DNA of 64,000 nucleotides from Youngiibacter multivorans (GTDB taxonomy: Bacteria > Bacillota > Clostridia > Clostridiales > Clostridiaceae): contig NZ_JAGGKC010000002.1 of the NCBI RefSeq assembly GCF_017873395.1, positions 1 through 64,000 on the forward strand, written 5' to 3'. Below, one piece after another: positions 56,824-64,000 of the stretch. The position numbers and the translations under genes were made by a program. Under the pieces are notes generated by a model that made no database searches, had not been told where the DNA came from, and was given only the letters and a program-made list of their open reading frames with translations. How positions within the stretch are numbered: the first letter of the stretch is position 1; each line of letters starts with the position of its first letter.

Positions 56824-58050
56824 ATGGGAAGAGAAAAGGCTGTAGAAAATTATGACGTAATCATCATAGGCGGAGGTCCTGCAGGACTTTCAGCTGCGAT
56901 ATACGCAGGAAGAGCAAGGCTCAAGACACTTCTCCTCGAGAAGGCATTAGTCGGAGGACTTGCAACATATACAAATGAGATAGCAAACTATCCTGGATTT
57001 CCTGACAATCCTAAGGGTGAGACAATCACAGACCTTATGAAGAATCAGGCAAAGAACCTGGGAGTAACCTTCAAGCTCACTGCTGTAACAAGCGTTGACC
57101 TCAAGGGTGAGGAAAAGGTAGTTGAGACCTTCAGAAACAAGTTCCTTGCTAAGGTAATCATCATCGCTACAGGCGGAAGACCAAGGACCACAGGCGGAAA
57201 GAACGAGGAGAACTACCTCTTTGACAAGGGCATAAGCTTCTGCGCAACCTGCGACGCTGCTTCAAACACAGGCAAGCATGTTGTGGTAATAGGATCAGGA
57301 GATGCAGCCATAGAGGAAGGAATGTTCCTTACAAAGTTCGCTTCAAAGGTTACTGTATCTGTAATGCATGAAGAAGGAAAGATGGACTGCAACGAGATAG
57401 CAAAGGCAGCTGCCCTTGCTAACCCTAAGATGGCATTCGTCTGGAATACAGTAGTAGACGGCTTCGAAGGCGACGGACACCTTAAGACAGTAATAATGAG
57501 AAACGTAAAGACAGGCGAGCTGATCCCTGTAGACTGCGATAACTGCTTCGAGTTCATAGGATACCTTCCTAACTCAGAGCTCTTCGAGAACCAGCTTCCT
57601 CTTACAAGGCAGAAGTACATAACTGTCAACAACAAGATGGAGACTGGAATTGAAGGAGTACTCGCAGTAGGCGACATAACAGACAAGTACCTGAAGCAGA
57701 TAGCTACGGCAGTCGGCGACGGAGCCGTTGCAGGAACTGTTGCTGAAAGATACATCGCTGAGAAGAACATTTTCGACAACCAGGTAATGCAGAAGGAAAA
57801 GCCAGGCCTCATATACGTCTACAATGCGATAGACTGTGACGCCAGAAATTTCCTTGCAGACATTGAAGCGATCGAAAAGTCAGCAGAAGGATCTCTTGCA
57901 GTATCAAGGATCGACACCTATAAGTCCAACGGACTGGCTCTGAAGCTTGAACTTGAAAGCGTTCCAGCAGCTGTAGTCACAAAGGAAGGCAAGATAGTGC
58001 AGAAGATTTACGGCCTTAACAAGGAAGCTATCCTTGAAGCGCTGAAATAA
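56824..58050 (+). CDS. Thioredoxin reductase-like flavoprotein with degenerate thioredoxin tail
   Basis: Protein of about 408 residues. Residues 1-315 match thioredoxin reductase: FAD-binding GGGPAG (16-21), the redox pair CATC (Cys140, Cys143), the NAD(P)-binding GSGDAAIEEG and the second FAD contact AVGDITDK. About 90 extra residues (about 320-408) have thioredoxin-like secondary structure but no CxxC, only one Cys in NAIDCDARNF. The start at 56824 lies 9 nt after GTGAGG. Co-transcribed with the YeeE/TusA genes, it probably reduces the sulfur carried by TusA rather than ordinary thioredoxin (inference). Confidence 0.87.
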   Translation: MGREKAVENYDVIIIGGGPAGLSAAIYAGRARLKTLLLEKALVGGLATYTNEIANYPGFPDNPKGETITDLMKNQAKNLGVTFKLTAVTSVDLKGEEKVVETFRNKFLAKVIIIATGGRPRTTGGKNEENYLFDKGISFCATCDAASNTGKHVVVIGSGDAAIEEGMFLTKFASKVTVSVMHEEGKMDCNEIAKAAALANPKMAFVWNTVVDGFEGDGHLKTVIMRNVKTGELIPVDCDNCFEFIGYLPNSELFENQLPLTRQKYITVNNKMETGIEGVLAVGDITDKYLKQIATAVGDGAVAGTVAERYIAEKNIFDNQVMQKEKPGLIYVYNAIDCDARNFLADIEAIEKSAEGSLAVSRIDTYKSNGLALKLELESVPAAVVTKEGKIVQKIYGLNKEAILEALK

Positions 58051-58077
58051 CAGATGATGGCCCAAAAGGCCTATGAC

Positions 58078-58104
58078 AAAGCCCGGAATAACTTCCGGGC
58101 TTTT
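58078..58104 (+). terminator. Terminator of the YeeE/TusA/flavoprotein operon
   Basis: AAAGCCCGGAA and TTCCGGGCTTT form an 11-bp stem with a 4-nt loop, followed by T residues. It lies 28 nt past the flavoprotein stop. Confidence 0.9.
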
Positions 58105-58133
58105 AAACTTTCAATTGTTCCTCTTCAGCTCGA

Positions 58134-58775
58134 TTAGAACAGGACACTATAGTTTTCTTTCAAGACATTTCTTACATTAGATACATGCTTCCTCATTGCT
58201 ATCTCAGCCATTTCAGGATTTCTCGCTTCTAAAGCCTTAAAAATGACTTCATGCTCGTTATAGGAATCTATGCTTCTGCCTGAAATCAGTATAGTTCGTT
58301 TATTGTATCGTCTCAACTGCAGCCTTATAGATTCTATCATCTCAACTGCCTCTTTATTTGGACAGGCCTCATATATAACATGATGGATCAAATCATTGGT
58401 TGCCGAGTATTCTTTAAATTTACTATCTTTGATGTACTCTTTCATTTCAGCTAGACTAGCCCTTATTATATCAATCTCCTTGTCTGTAATAACCTGAGCT
58501 GCACAATAAGCTATCAGCCCTTCAAGCCTTTCTCTAATTTCCAGCAAGTGAACTGCCTCATCAATACTCAAAGACTTAACTATAGCGCTTTTATTGGCTT
58601 TTATATCTACAAGTTTTTCGTTGACGAGCTGCATCAGAGCTTTCTTCACTGTATTTCTACTTACTCCCAGTTCTTCTGCAAGTGTTGATTCAACGAGTGT
58701 CTGTGATGGCACATACACCTGATCAATTATCCTCTGTCTGATTATCTCATATACTCTTTCCCCTTGAGCTGCCAT
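58134..58775 (-). CDS. GntR-family (FCD subfamily) transcriptional regulator
   Basis: Protein of 213 residues: N-terminal winged helix (about 1-75; ESTLAEELGVSRNTVKKALMQLVNEKLV) and a C-terminal helical FCD ligand domain (about 80-205) with metal-binding Asp/His residues. FCD regulators usually sense organic acids, in keeping with the TctABC operon that lies directly upstream on the same strand. It ends convergently with the flavoprotein terminator. Confidence 0.92.
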   Translation of the reverse strand: MAAQGERVYEIIRQRIIDQVYVPSQTLVESTLAEELGVSRNTVKKALMQLVNEKLVDIKANKSAIVKSLSIDEAVHLLEIRERLEGLIAYCAAQVITDKEIDIIRASLAEMKEYIKDSKFKEYSATNDLIHHVIYEACPNKEAVEMIESIRLQLRRYNKRTILISGRSIDSYNEHEVIFKALEARNPEMAEIAMRKHVSNVRNVLKENYSVLF

Positions 58776-58819
58776 CTGAATGACCTGCCTTCCACCAATG
58801 TTCTATTAATTTATTATAC

Positions 58820-58831
58820 TATATCGATATA
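58820..58831. promoter_or_regulatory. Palindrome in front of the GntR gene
   Basis: TATATCGATATA is a perfect 12-bp palindrome in the 71-nt gap between the dehydrogenase stop and the GntR start. On the minus strand a TATAAT lies directly downstream of it. It could be an autoregulatory operator, though AT-rich palindromes of this length also occur by chance. Confidence 0.4.
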
Positions 58832-58846
58832 AATAACAATATATTA

Positions 58847-59731
58847 TTAAAGAATATCAATAAGTACTTCTATAGCTTCCTTGTAATCTTTAGGAGGTAC
58901 CCCACCCAGGGACTTAGATTTCTCTGAAGACGCTATTTTCTCGAGCTTCTCTTTGGTGCTTCTGGACATCGAGTAGTCCAGGCCCATTTCATCTAATGTA
59001 GAAATAACTTCTTTCATCTCAGAAACCCTTCTTTCTGCATGAACTACTGTTCTTGGAATCAGCTGATTTGAAAGGTCCTCTATTGTCTTATTATGAATAC
59101 TCTCAGTCAGCGATTCAACTATCGTATCCAAAACACCAAATTTTGCTGATGCAGTCAGTGACTCTATCAACAACTGGGTCAACCCCTTCATGAAAACACT
59201 TCTGAACATCTTTATTGCTGAAGATCCACCAGCAGCAGTTTTCAAGTCAGCCAGCTGCATGCCATATCGCGAAAGTTCTGATTTGAAGGATTCTGCGCCA
59301 TCCCCTGAAAGAAGCATTGGTACTCGATGTCCTTCAGAAGGTACTACTCCCATTACTGCTGCATCACAGAACATGACACCTTCTTTTCTCTTAAGTTCTG
59401 ATATTGCTTTCATGGTCATAGGTGAAGCAGCATTGACGTCAACAAATACTTGGCCTTCTTCCATATACTTGAATACAGATTCAGCAATTGAAAGGGCAAT
59501 TTTAGCACTTGTAGCTGATACTATGAACTTTGACGACCTGATTGCTGTTTCCAACTCAGGAACCAGCTCAATTCCTATTTCTCCAGCTCTTCTATTGATT
59601 ATGATTCCCTTTTCAGGATGGTCACTGAAAGCATCATATGCAATTATTTCATTCAAACCTTCTGACTTGAGACCTTTGGCGATATGATAAGATGCTTCAC
59701 CAAACCCTATGAATGTTACCAGATTTTTCAA
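58847..59731 (-). CDS. NAD(P)-dependent oxidoreductase with DUF1932 domain (paralog 2)
   Basis: Dehydrogenase of 294 residues, same length and fold as the protein at 10857-11741: Rossmann opening FIGFGEASYHIAKGL, DVNAASPMTMKAI and the C-terminal DUF1932-type domain with VVHAERRVSEMKEV matching AIHSERRIHEMESV in the paralog. A TTG start follows GAGGGGG. It is behind tctA here, while in the first module it is in front of tctC, so gene order was shuffled. Confidence 0.85.
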   Translation of the reverse strand: MKNLVTFIGFGEASYHIAKGLKSEGLNEIIAYDAFSDHPEKGIIINRRAGEIGIELVPELETAIRSSKFIVSATSAKIALSIAESVFKYMEEGQVFVDVNAASPMTMKAISELKRKEGVMFCDAAVMGVVPSEGHRVPMLLSGDGAESFKSELSRYGMQLADLKTAAGGSSAIKMFRSVFMKGLTQLLIESLTASAKFGVLDTIVESLTESIHNKTIEDLSNQLIPRTVVHAERRVSEMKEVISTLDEMGLDYSMSRSTKEKLEKIASSEKSKSLGGVPPKDYKEAIEVLIDIL

Positions 59732-59750
59732 TATGTCTTCCCCCTCACAG

Positions 59751-61247
59751 TTATTCCGGATTGATCTTTTTCATTTTCTGCTTATTGAACATCGGGGTGA
59801 AGAAAGCAATCAGAGAAACTATAATTACAATAAGTGAGATTGGTCTAGTTAAAAAACTTAACCAGTTACCATCACTTACTATGAGCTGTTTTCTCATTGC
59901 ATTCTCTGCGATTTTACCTAATATAAGACCAAGGACGAAAGCAGATGTTGAATAATTAAATTTATTGAACAGATACCCGACAAAACTAAAGGCAAATACT
60001 ACAAATACATCAACGAAGTTATTCCTCAAAGAATATGCTCCGACAACTCCCAGCACCAATATCAGAACAGCCAGTAATGGATATGGCAGGTTCAAAATCT
60101 TAGCGAATTCCTTCGAAATATATTTACCAAGGACAAGCAGTAACAATGACGATACTATTATCCCCAAAAATATGCTGTTTAGCATTGTGGGCTGTTGTTT
60201 AAACAGAAGTGGTCCAGGAGTTAATCCATGCAGCATAAATGCAGCCATGATTATTGCGGCTGTTGGACTGCCTGGAATTCCAAGCGTAAGTGTCGGAACC
60301 ATTGATCCTCCTACCGCTCCGTTGTTGGAAGCTTCAGGGGCTATAATACCATCATCAATTCCTGTCCCGAATAGTTCCGGAGTCTTGCTTGACCTAACAG
60401 CTTCACTGTAGGCGATGAATGCTGCAATCGATCCGCCAGCCGCAGGAATTATACCGACAATAGTTCCGATTATTGAAGATTTGACATATAGCCACCATTT
60501 GGACATTACATCTTTGATTTTGATAAATTCAAAGCCCGCATCCTTATCAACTTTTGCTTCCTGTACCTTATCGCCACACTTATCTGAAATGTTCTTATAC
60601 ACTTCTGCAACCGCATAAGCTCCTATCATTAACGGGATATAGTCTACTCCGCTGAAGAGGAAAGATTGGCCGAAAGTAAATCTCTCGATTCCATTTATTG
60701 CATCTAATCCTATTGTTGAAAGAAGAAGTCCCAGACATGCTGAAAGCAGTGCTTTAAGCTGGTTCTTTGAACCCAGGCTTGATATGCAGCTAAGCCCCAG
60801 TAAAGCTAACGCGAAATATTCTGCACTCTGGAATTTAAGTGCGAATCTTGCTAAAAGTGGCGCAGAGACCAGCATTGCTATAGCAGAGAATATACTCCCG
60901 AATGCTGATGCAGTCATTGCAAGTCCTAATGCCCTTCCTGCCTTTCCTTTTAATGCCATCGGATAACCATCAAAGGTTGTTGCTATGGCACTTGATGTTC
61001 CTGGAACTCTTAGGAGTATGGCCGAAATACTTCCACCTGCCTGTGCACCTACATTTACTGCAACGAGTACTATAATACCAACAATTGGATCCATTCCATA
61101 AGTAAATGGAAGAAGGAGTATTATCGCCATGGAGGGTCCAAGACCTGGTAAAGCACCGCATATGATTCCAAATGCTGTAGCAATTATCATGAATATCATT
61201 GAAACTGGACTGAATACGATTGTTAGCGATTCTAAAAATGCTGTCAT
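59751..61247 (-). CDS. tctA: Tripartite tricarboxylate transporter, large membrane subunit (TctA family), copy 2
   Basis: Permease of 498 residues with about 11-12 hydrophobic segments. Family motifs PGLGPSMAIILLLPFTYGMDP, PGTSSAIATTFDGYP and LTLGIPGSPTAA are present. It is clearly related to the protein at 7803-9287 but diverged, so substrate may differ. AGGAGGG precedes the ATG. It lies between tctB and the dehydrogenase gene. Confidence 0.93.
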   Translation of the reverse strand: MTAFLESLTIVFSPVSMIFMIIATAFGIICGALPGLGPSMAIILLLPFTYGMDPIVGIIVLVAVNVGAQAGGSISAILLRVPGTSSAIATTFDGYPMALKGKAGRALGLAMTASAFGSIFSAIAMLVSAPLLARFALKFQSAEYFALALLGLSCISSLGSKNQLKALLSACLGLLLSTIGLDAINGIERFTFGQSFLFSGVDYIPLMIGAYAVAEVYKNISDKCGDKVQEAKVDKDAGFEFIKIKDVMSKWWLYVKSSIIGTIVGIIPAAGGSIAAFIAYSEAVRSSKTPELFGTGIDDGIIAPEASNNGAVGGSMVPTLTLGIPGSPTAAIIMAAFMLHGLTPGPLLFKQQPTMLNSIFLGIIVSSLLLLVLGKYISKEFAKILNLPYPLLAVLILVLGVVGAYSLRNNFVDVFVVFAFSFVGYLFNKFNYSTSAFVLGLILGKIAENAMRKQLIVSDGNWLSFLTRPISLIVIIVSLIAFFTPMFNKQKMKKINPE

Positions 61248-61259
61248 GATTCCCTCCTC

Positions 61260-61733
61260 CTAATACAAGAAATAGCTTAACTCTCTGAATATCCCAATTC
61301 CTCTCGGGAGAGATACGAAGAAAAGTCTTCCGAAAATTAAGGTAATTCCTACTGTAAGTATCAATGTGAAGATTAAAGCCTTGCCACCACTTTTATATCC
61401 CATTGCGAAGATTGCAACCATAGAAAATATCAATGTGGACAGCACAAAACCAATATAATTCATTCCAAAAATGTATGATGCAAATATCGCAATATTTATG
61501 AGCATTATTCTAAAGCCTTTGTCGTTAAGATTTATCTTTTCAGCCTTTTCCTTGTTCATTACCATTCTTACTGTTATAGCTATAAGGAAAATAGCACTGA
61601 TCAAAATCACCATTTGCGGGAAACCTTGAGGTCCTATCTTATCTGTAGAAATGGTCATGCCTCCAAATCCAAGAGATACCACAAAGAACACTATCAGGAA
61701 CAATGCCAGGAATATATTGAATAGGTACTCCAT
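61260..61733 (-). CDS. tctB: Tripartite tricarboxylate transporter, small membrane subunit (TctB family), copy 2
   Basis: Protein of about 157 residues with four hydrophobic segments, as usual for TctB. The start at 61733 follows AGGAGAAGAAA; the longer frame to 61784 runs into the tctC-tctB stem-loop. Partner of the TctA protein encoded 12 nt downstream. Confidence 0.85.
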   Translation of the reverse strand: MEYLFNIFLALFLIVFFVVSLGFGGMTISTDKIGPQGFPQMVILISAIFLIAITVRMVMNKEKAEKINLNDKGFRIMLINIAIFASYIFGMNYIGFVLSTLIFSMVAIFAMGYKSGGKALIFTLILTVGITLIFGRLFFVSLPRGIGIFRELSYFLY

Positions 61734-61750
61734 TTTCTTCTCCTTTTTAA

Positions 61751-61780
61751 TTAAAGTGTTCCTGTTACGGAACACTTTAA
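61751..61780 (-). promoter_or_regulatory. Stem-loop between tctC and tctB, copy 2
   Basis: TTAAAGTGTTCC (61751-61762) and GGAACACTTTAA (61769-61780) form a perfect 12-bp stem with a 6-nt loop, 15 nt past the tctC stop. There is no strong T tract. By position it matches 9795-9822 and 35473-35517 and probably adjusts the amount of binding protein relative to permease. Confidence 0.7.
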
Positions 61781-61795
61781 TCATTCATGATGTCC

Positions 61796-62779
61796 TTATT
61801 TTGCGAGTATAGCCTTGAACTTTGCTATCTCTTTAACCCACATATCACCGTATTCTTTCTGTCCAACGTATCCTGGGATAATATTAGACATATCCTTCTT
61901 TGAGGCATCAACATATTCGGTTGAATTATACACTTTTTGGATAACTTCAGTAAGGTAGTCCTTAACTTCCTGAGGCGTACCCTTCTTTACAGCAAATCCT
62001 CTCCATGATCCCTGTGTGAAATCTATCTTCTTTTCAACAGTACATGGTGTATCCTTAAGCTCAGGTATCATATCAAGCCTTACATCATGAAGTACAACGA
62101 TAGGTTTGATTTCACCGCCCTGTACCATGGTCAAGAAGGAGATAACCTTATCCTGGTATATGTCAATCTCGCCACCGAGAGCTGCTGCTTTTGTTTCAGA
62201 AGCAGAATTGTAAGGAACGTATGTCAGTTCGATTCCGGCAGCTTCTGCAAATCCGTTTGCCATATAGTCATCAAGTCCTCCAGGTGATGTTCCACCAATT
62301 TTCAACTTGCCTGGATTTGCCTTGGCATATGCAATGAGATCTTCCAAAGTATTGAACGGACTATCCTTTGCCACTCCAAAAACCTGTATATCTTTCTGGA
62401 AGTTAGCTATTGGTTCAAAATCACCACTCAGACTGGCATTCGGCCGACTTAACGCTTCGGCAATCGCATGTGAAGGAGTAATCTGAAGTATCGTATATCC
62501 ATCTGCAGGGGCCTGTGCTACATATACCATTCCGTCAACTCCACCTCCACCGGCTTTGTTAACAACGTTTACAGGCTTGTCTACAAAATTCCCCATCAGA
62601 TTTGCAACCTGGCGTGTCATTATATCTGCAGAACCCCCAGGACCGAATGGAACGACTATCTCTATTGCTCTCTTCGGATAATCCAACGCTGGTTTGCTTT
62701 CCGTCGTTGGTTTCTGTGAACATGCTGCTACGGTAAGTCCCATGGCTATGACTAACATAAATATTGCTGATTTTTTCAC
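61796..62779 (-). CDS. tctC: Tripartite tricarboxylate transporter solute-binding lipoprotein (TctC/Bug family), copy 2
   Basis: Binding protein of about 327 residues. Lipobox VAAC gives the acylated Cys near residue 20; the mature protein opens DYPKRAIEIVVPFGPGGSADIMTR and has NKAGGGGVDG, the Bug-family ligand loops. A GTG at 62779 after GGAGGGATAACA is the start; the longer frame to 62821 would overlap the aldolase gene. It has the same fold as the protein at 9841-10839. Confidence 0.92.
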   Translation of the reverse strand: MKKSAIFMLVIAMGLTVAACSQKPTTESKPALDYPKRAIEIVVPFGPGGSADIMTRQVANLMGNFVDKPVNVVNKAGGGGVDGMVYVAQAPADGYTILQITPSHAIAEALSRPNASLSGDFEPIANFQKDIQVFGVAKDSPFNTLEDLIAYAKANPGKLKIGGTSPGGLDDYMANGFAEAAGIELTYVPYNSASETKAAALGGEIDIYQDKVISFLTMVQGGEIKPIVVLHDVRLDMIPELKDTPCTVEKKIDFTQGSWRGFAVKKGTPQEVKDYLTEVIQKVYNSTEYVDASKKDMSNIIPGYVGQKEYGDMWVKEIAKFKAILAK

Positions 62780-62798
62780 TGTTATCCCTCCAGATAAA

Positions 62799-63497
62799 TT
62801 ATTCAACTTCGTTAAGCTCATCGTAATACACTACGCCTAAATCCTCGATTACTTTCCTGAAACCATAGAAATCTATACCAAGTTCTCCAGCTTCAATCTT
62901 TTCTCTTGTTTTAGCTTCTTTTTCTTCTCTTGCCTTAGACTTTTTCAGTGAAGATTCAATATCGGCTTTCTTTACAACCACAATCCCGTCATCATCAGCA
63001 ACAATGAGGTCACCAGGATCAACAACCGTATTTCCGCAAACTGCAGGAGCATTTACCCAGCCGCTCTGATGCTTGTTTGTTCCAGTGCAAATTACAGATG
63101 AAGACCACACAGGAATACCGAGTTCCCTAAGTGTTCGGGTATCTCTAACTCCAGCATCTACAATTATCGCCCTTACACCCTTCTTGATAAAGGAACTGGT
63201 TATAAGGTCTCCAATCATCCCATGCTTGTTTGATTCGCCAATTGTTGTTATTACAACAATGTCTCCAGGTTTGCAGACTTCCACAGCTGCATGGACCATA
63301 AGGTTATCTCCGGACTGACAGGTAACAGTTACAGCAGGTCCGCAAACCGAGTAATTTCTGTCTATCGGCTTCAACCTGTCACTCATAAGTCCGGTTTTCC
63401 CTTGAGCCTCATAAACAGTTGCAGTGCCCAGTCTTGCAAATTCTTCGGTTATACTTTGATCAGGTCTTGGGATATTCCTTACTACATACCTTTTCAT
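62799..63497 (-). CDS. RraA-family aldolase, 4-carboxy-4-hydroxy-2-oxoadipate aldolase-like (GalC/LigK)
   Basis: Protein of 232 residues. SGDNLMVHAAVEV, VDAGVRDTRTL (Arg-Asp pair of the catalytic site) and VNAPAVCGNTVVDPGDLIVADDDG match the aldolase/oxaloacetate decarboxylase subgroup that cleaves 4-carboxy-4-hydroxy-2-oxoadipate to pyruvate and oxaloacetate. The ATG at 63497 shares its A with the stop codon of the PIG-L gene (TGATG) and follows GAGGAG. The PIG-L gene next to it strengthens a GalB-GalC-type pathway. Confidence 0.82.
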   Translation of the reverse strand: MKRYVVRNIPRPDQSITEEFARLGTATVYEAQGKTGLMSDRLKPIDRNYSVCGPAVTVTCQSGDNLMVHAAVEVCKPGDIVVITTIGESNKHGMIGDLITSSFIKKGVRAIIVDAGVRDTRTLRELGIPVWSSSVICTGTNKHQSGWVNAPAVCGNTVVDPGDLIVADDDGIVVVKKADIESSLKKSKAREEKEAKTREKIEAGELGIDFYGFRKVIEDLGVVYYDELNEVE

Positions 63498-64000
63498 CAA
63501 TAAAGCTCCTCTCCTACTACAGGGAAGAAATTGGAGAATGATTCAGCATACTTGTATGCATTTACTCCAGAAATCCTCCGAGCGTGATTCCCTCTCATAA
63601 AGGCTCTCTGAGTATAGTATTCAATGAGATGTGGCTGAGCCTGGAAGCATTTCATTGCACTTACCTTCTGGTTATAAGTCGAAGTAATGTCTACAAATGA
63701 TCCTGGAACATATCCGCTTATCTCAGTCTGATGAGGTTCGAAGCCGAATAATCTCATCTGTTTCGTACTCTTCAATCCATCATACAAAGCCCCTGCTGAA
63801 TTTGCTGCTACACTCGCCTGGAACACTGCCTTGTTTGTATTATCATGGTCAGGATTGAATGCATCCCTAGAGTCGTGAGTCAATATGATGTCTGGTTGGA
63901 ACTCTCTGATTTTAACAATTATCCTGTCTAGCCTTTCCCGATCAAAATAAATCGGATAATCTTCGAAATCCCAGAATTCCACATTCTTCAGACCAAGGAT
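63497..64000 (-). CDS. PIG-L family hydrolase/hydratase, partial (GalB-like)
   Basis: Only the C-terminal 167 codons are in the window; the frame runs off the right edge, so the N-terminal HPDD-type metal motif is not visible. LGLKNVEFWDFEDYP, ILTHDSRDAFNPDHDNTNKAVFQA (metal-ligand His in NPDH) and the C-terminal RGNHARR place it in the PIG-L/LmbE superfamily. GalB, the 4-oxalomesaconate hydratase of Pseudomonas putida, belongs to this superfamily and acts just before the GalC aldolase. Deacetylase activity is the alternative. Confidence 0.78.
   Translation of the reverse strand: MLGLKNVEFWDFEDYPIYFDRERLDRIIVKIREFQPDIILTHDSRDAFNPDHDNTNKAVFQASVAANSAGALYDGLKSTKQMRLFGFEPHQTEISGYVPGSFVDITSTYNQKVSAMKCFQAQPHLIEYYTQRAFMRGNHARRISGVNAYKYAESFSNFFPVVGEELY

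Noticed and set aside
58820..58831. TATATCGATATA considered as a firm GntR operator
   Set aside because: It lacks the usual FCD-type TNGTNNNACNA pattern and is AT-rich enough to occur by chance; kept only as a low-confidence site.
1..64000. CRISPR arrays, tRNA or rRNA genes, complete transposases and sigma-54 (-24/-12) promoters
   Set aside because: No regularly spaced repeats, no tRNA T-loop patterns, no transposase frames and no convincing TGGCAC-N5-TTGC sites were found by eye on either strand.

Overview
The window looks like a chromosome segment of an anaerobic Clostridia-type Firmicute. The evidence is strong AGGAGG-like ribosome binding sites, frequent GTG and TTG starts, moderately low GC content, Gram-positive style lipoproteins, and a gene set typical of amino-acid or organic-acid fermenters: L-cysteine desulfidase, branched-chain amino acid ABC transporter, TctABC transporters, DhaK/DhaL, and YeeE/TusA sulfur genes. 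No rRNA, tRNA, CRISPR array, complete insertion sequence or replication origin was seen. Genus-level assignment is not possible from the sequence alone.

Layout. 0.1-1.6 kb: a PAS sigma-54 activator. 2.0-4.5 kb: two tiny coupled genes and an ATPase/effector pair resembling OLD/AbiL defence modules. 4.7-7.5 kb: a P-type cation ATPase behind what reads as a yybP-ykoY (manganese) riboswitch. 7.8-13.9 kb: a TctABC transporter operon with an RraA-type aldolase and a DUF1932 dehydrogenase, divergent from an RpiR regulator. 14-18 kb: small genes, a cytosolic double rhodanese, an orphan Phd antitoxin, and an AbiE pair whose toxin gene is internally deleted. 18.1-21.1 kb: pantothenate genes panD-panC-panB plus a DUF2520 dehydrogenase. 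21.6-27.3 kb: a toxin-antitoxin/defence patch with Fic, a Panacea/SocA antitoxin, XRE-ImmA-PIN and at least three gene remnants. 27.4-37.2 kb: one long operon encoding an ATC-hydrolase-like protein, Liv ABC transporter, DhaK, DhaL, a degenerate sigma-54-type regulator and L-cysteine desulfidase. 37.8-40.4 kb: ADP-ribosylglycohydrolase, VWA and macro-domain proteins. 40.6-48.3 kb: a secreted GDSL hydrolase, DegT aminotransferase, two rhodanese lipoproteins, an SH3 lipoprotein and a GT39-like membrane glycosyltransferase. 48.7-50.6 kb: a second ATPase/TOPRIM pair. 50.7-53.8 kb: DUF4085, zinc-ribbon, ATP-grasp and GT2 genes. 53.9-58.1 kb: TusA-like genes, a LysR regulator, split YeeE/YedE and a thioredoxin-reductase-like protein. 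58.1-64.0 kb: a second TctABC/RraA/DUF1932 operon with a GntR regulator and a partial PIG-L gene.

How the genes work together. Two paralogous organic-acid modules pair a tripartite tricarboxylate transporter with an aldolase and a dehydrogenase. The second also has a PIG-L protein, which recalls the GalB/GalC steps of 4-oxalomesaconate breakdown. Sulfur handling recurs: cysteine desulfidase and ATC-hydrolase-like genes at the two ends of one long gene run, five or six rhodanese domains inside and outside the cell, and a YeeE-TusA-YeeE-flavoprotein operon that probably imports thiosulfate or a related sulfur species. In all three binding-protein-dependent transport operons a stem-loop sits directly behind the solute-binding-protein gene, which suggests a shared way of making more binding protein than permease. 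Toxin-antitoxin and phage-defence genes are scattered through the window and several are visibly decaying.
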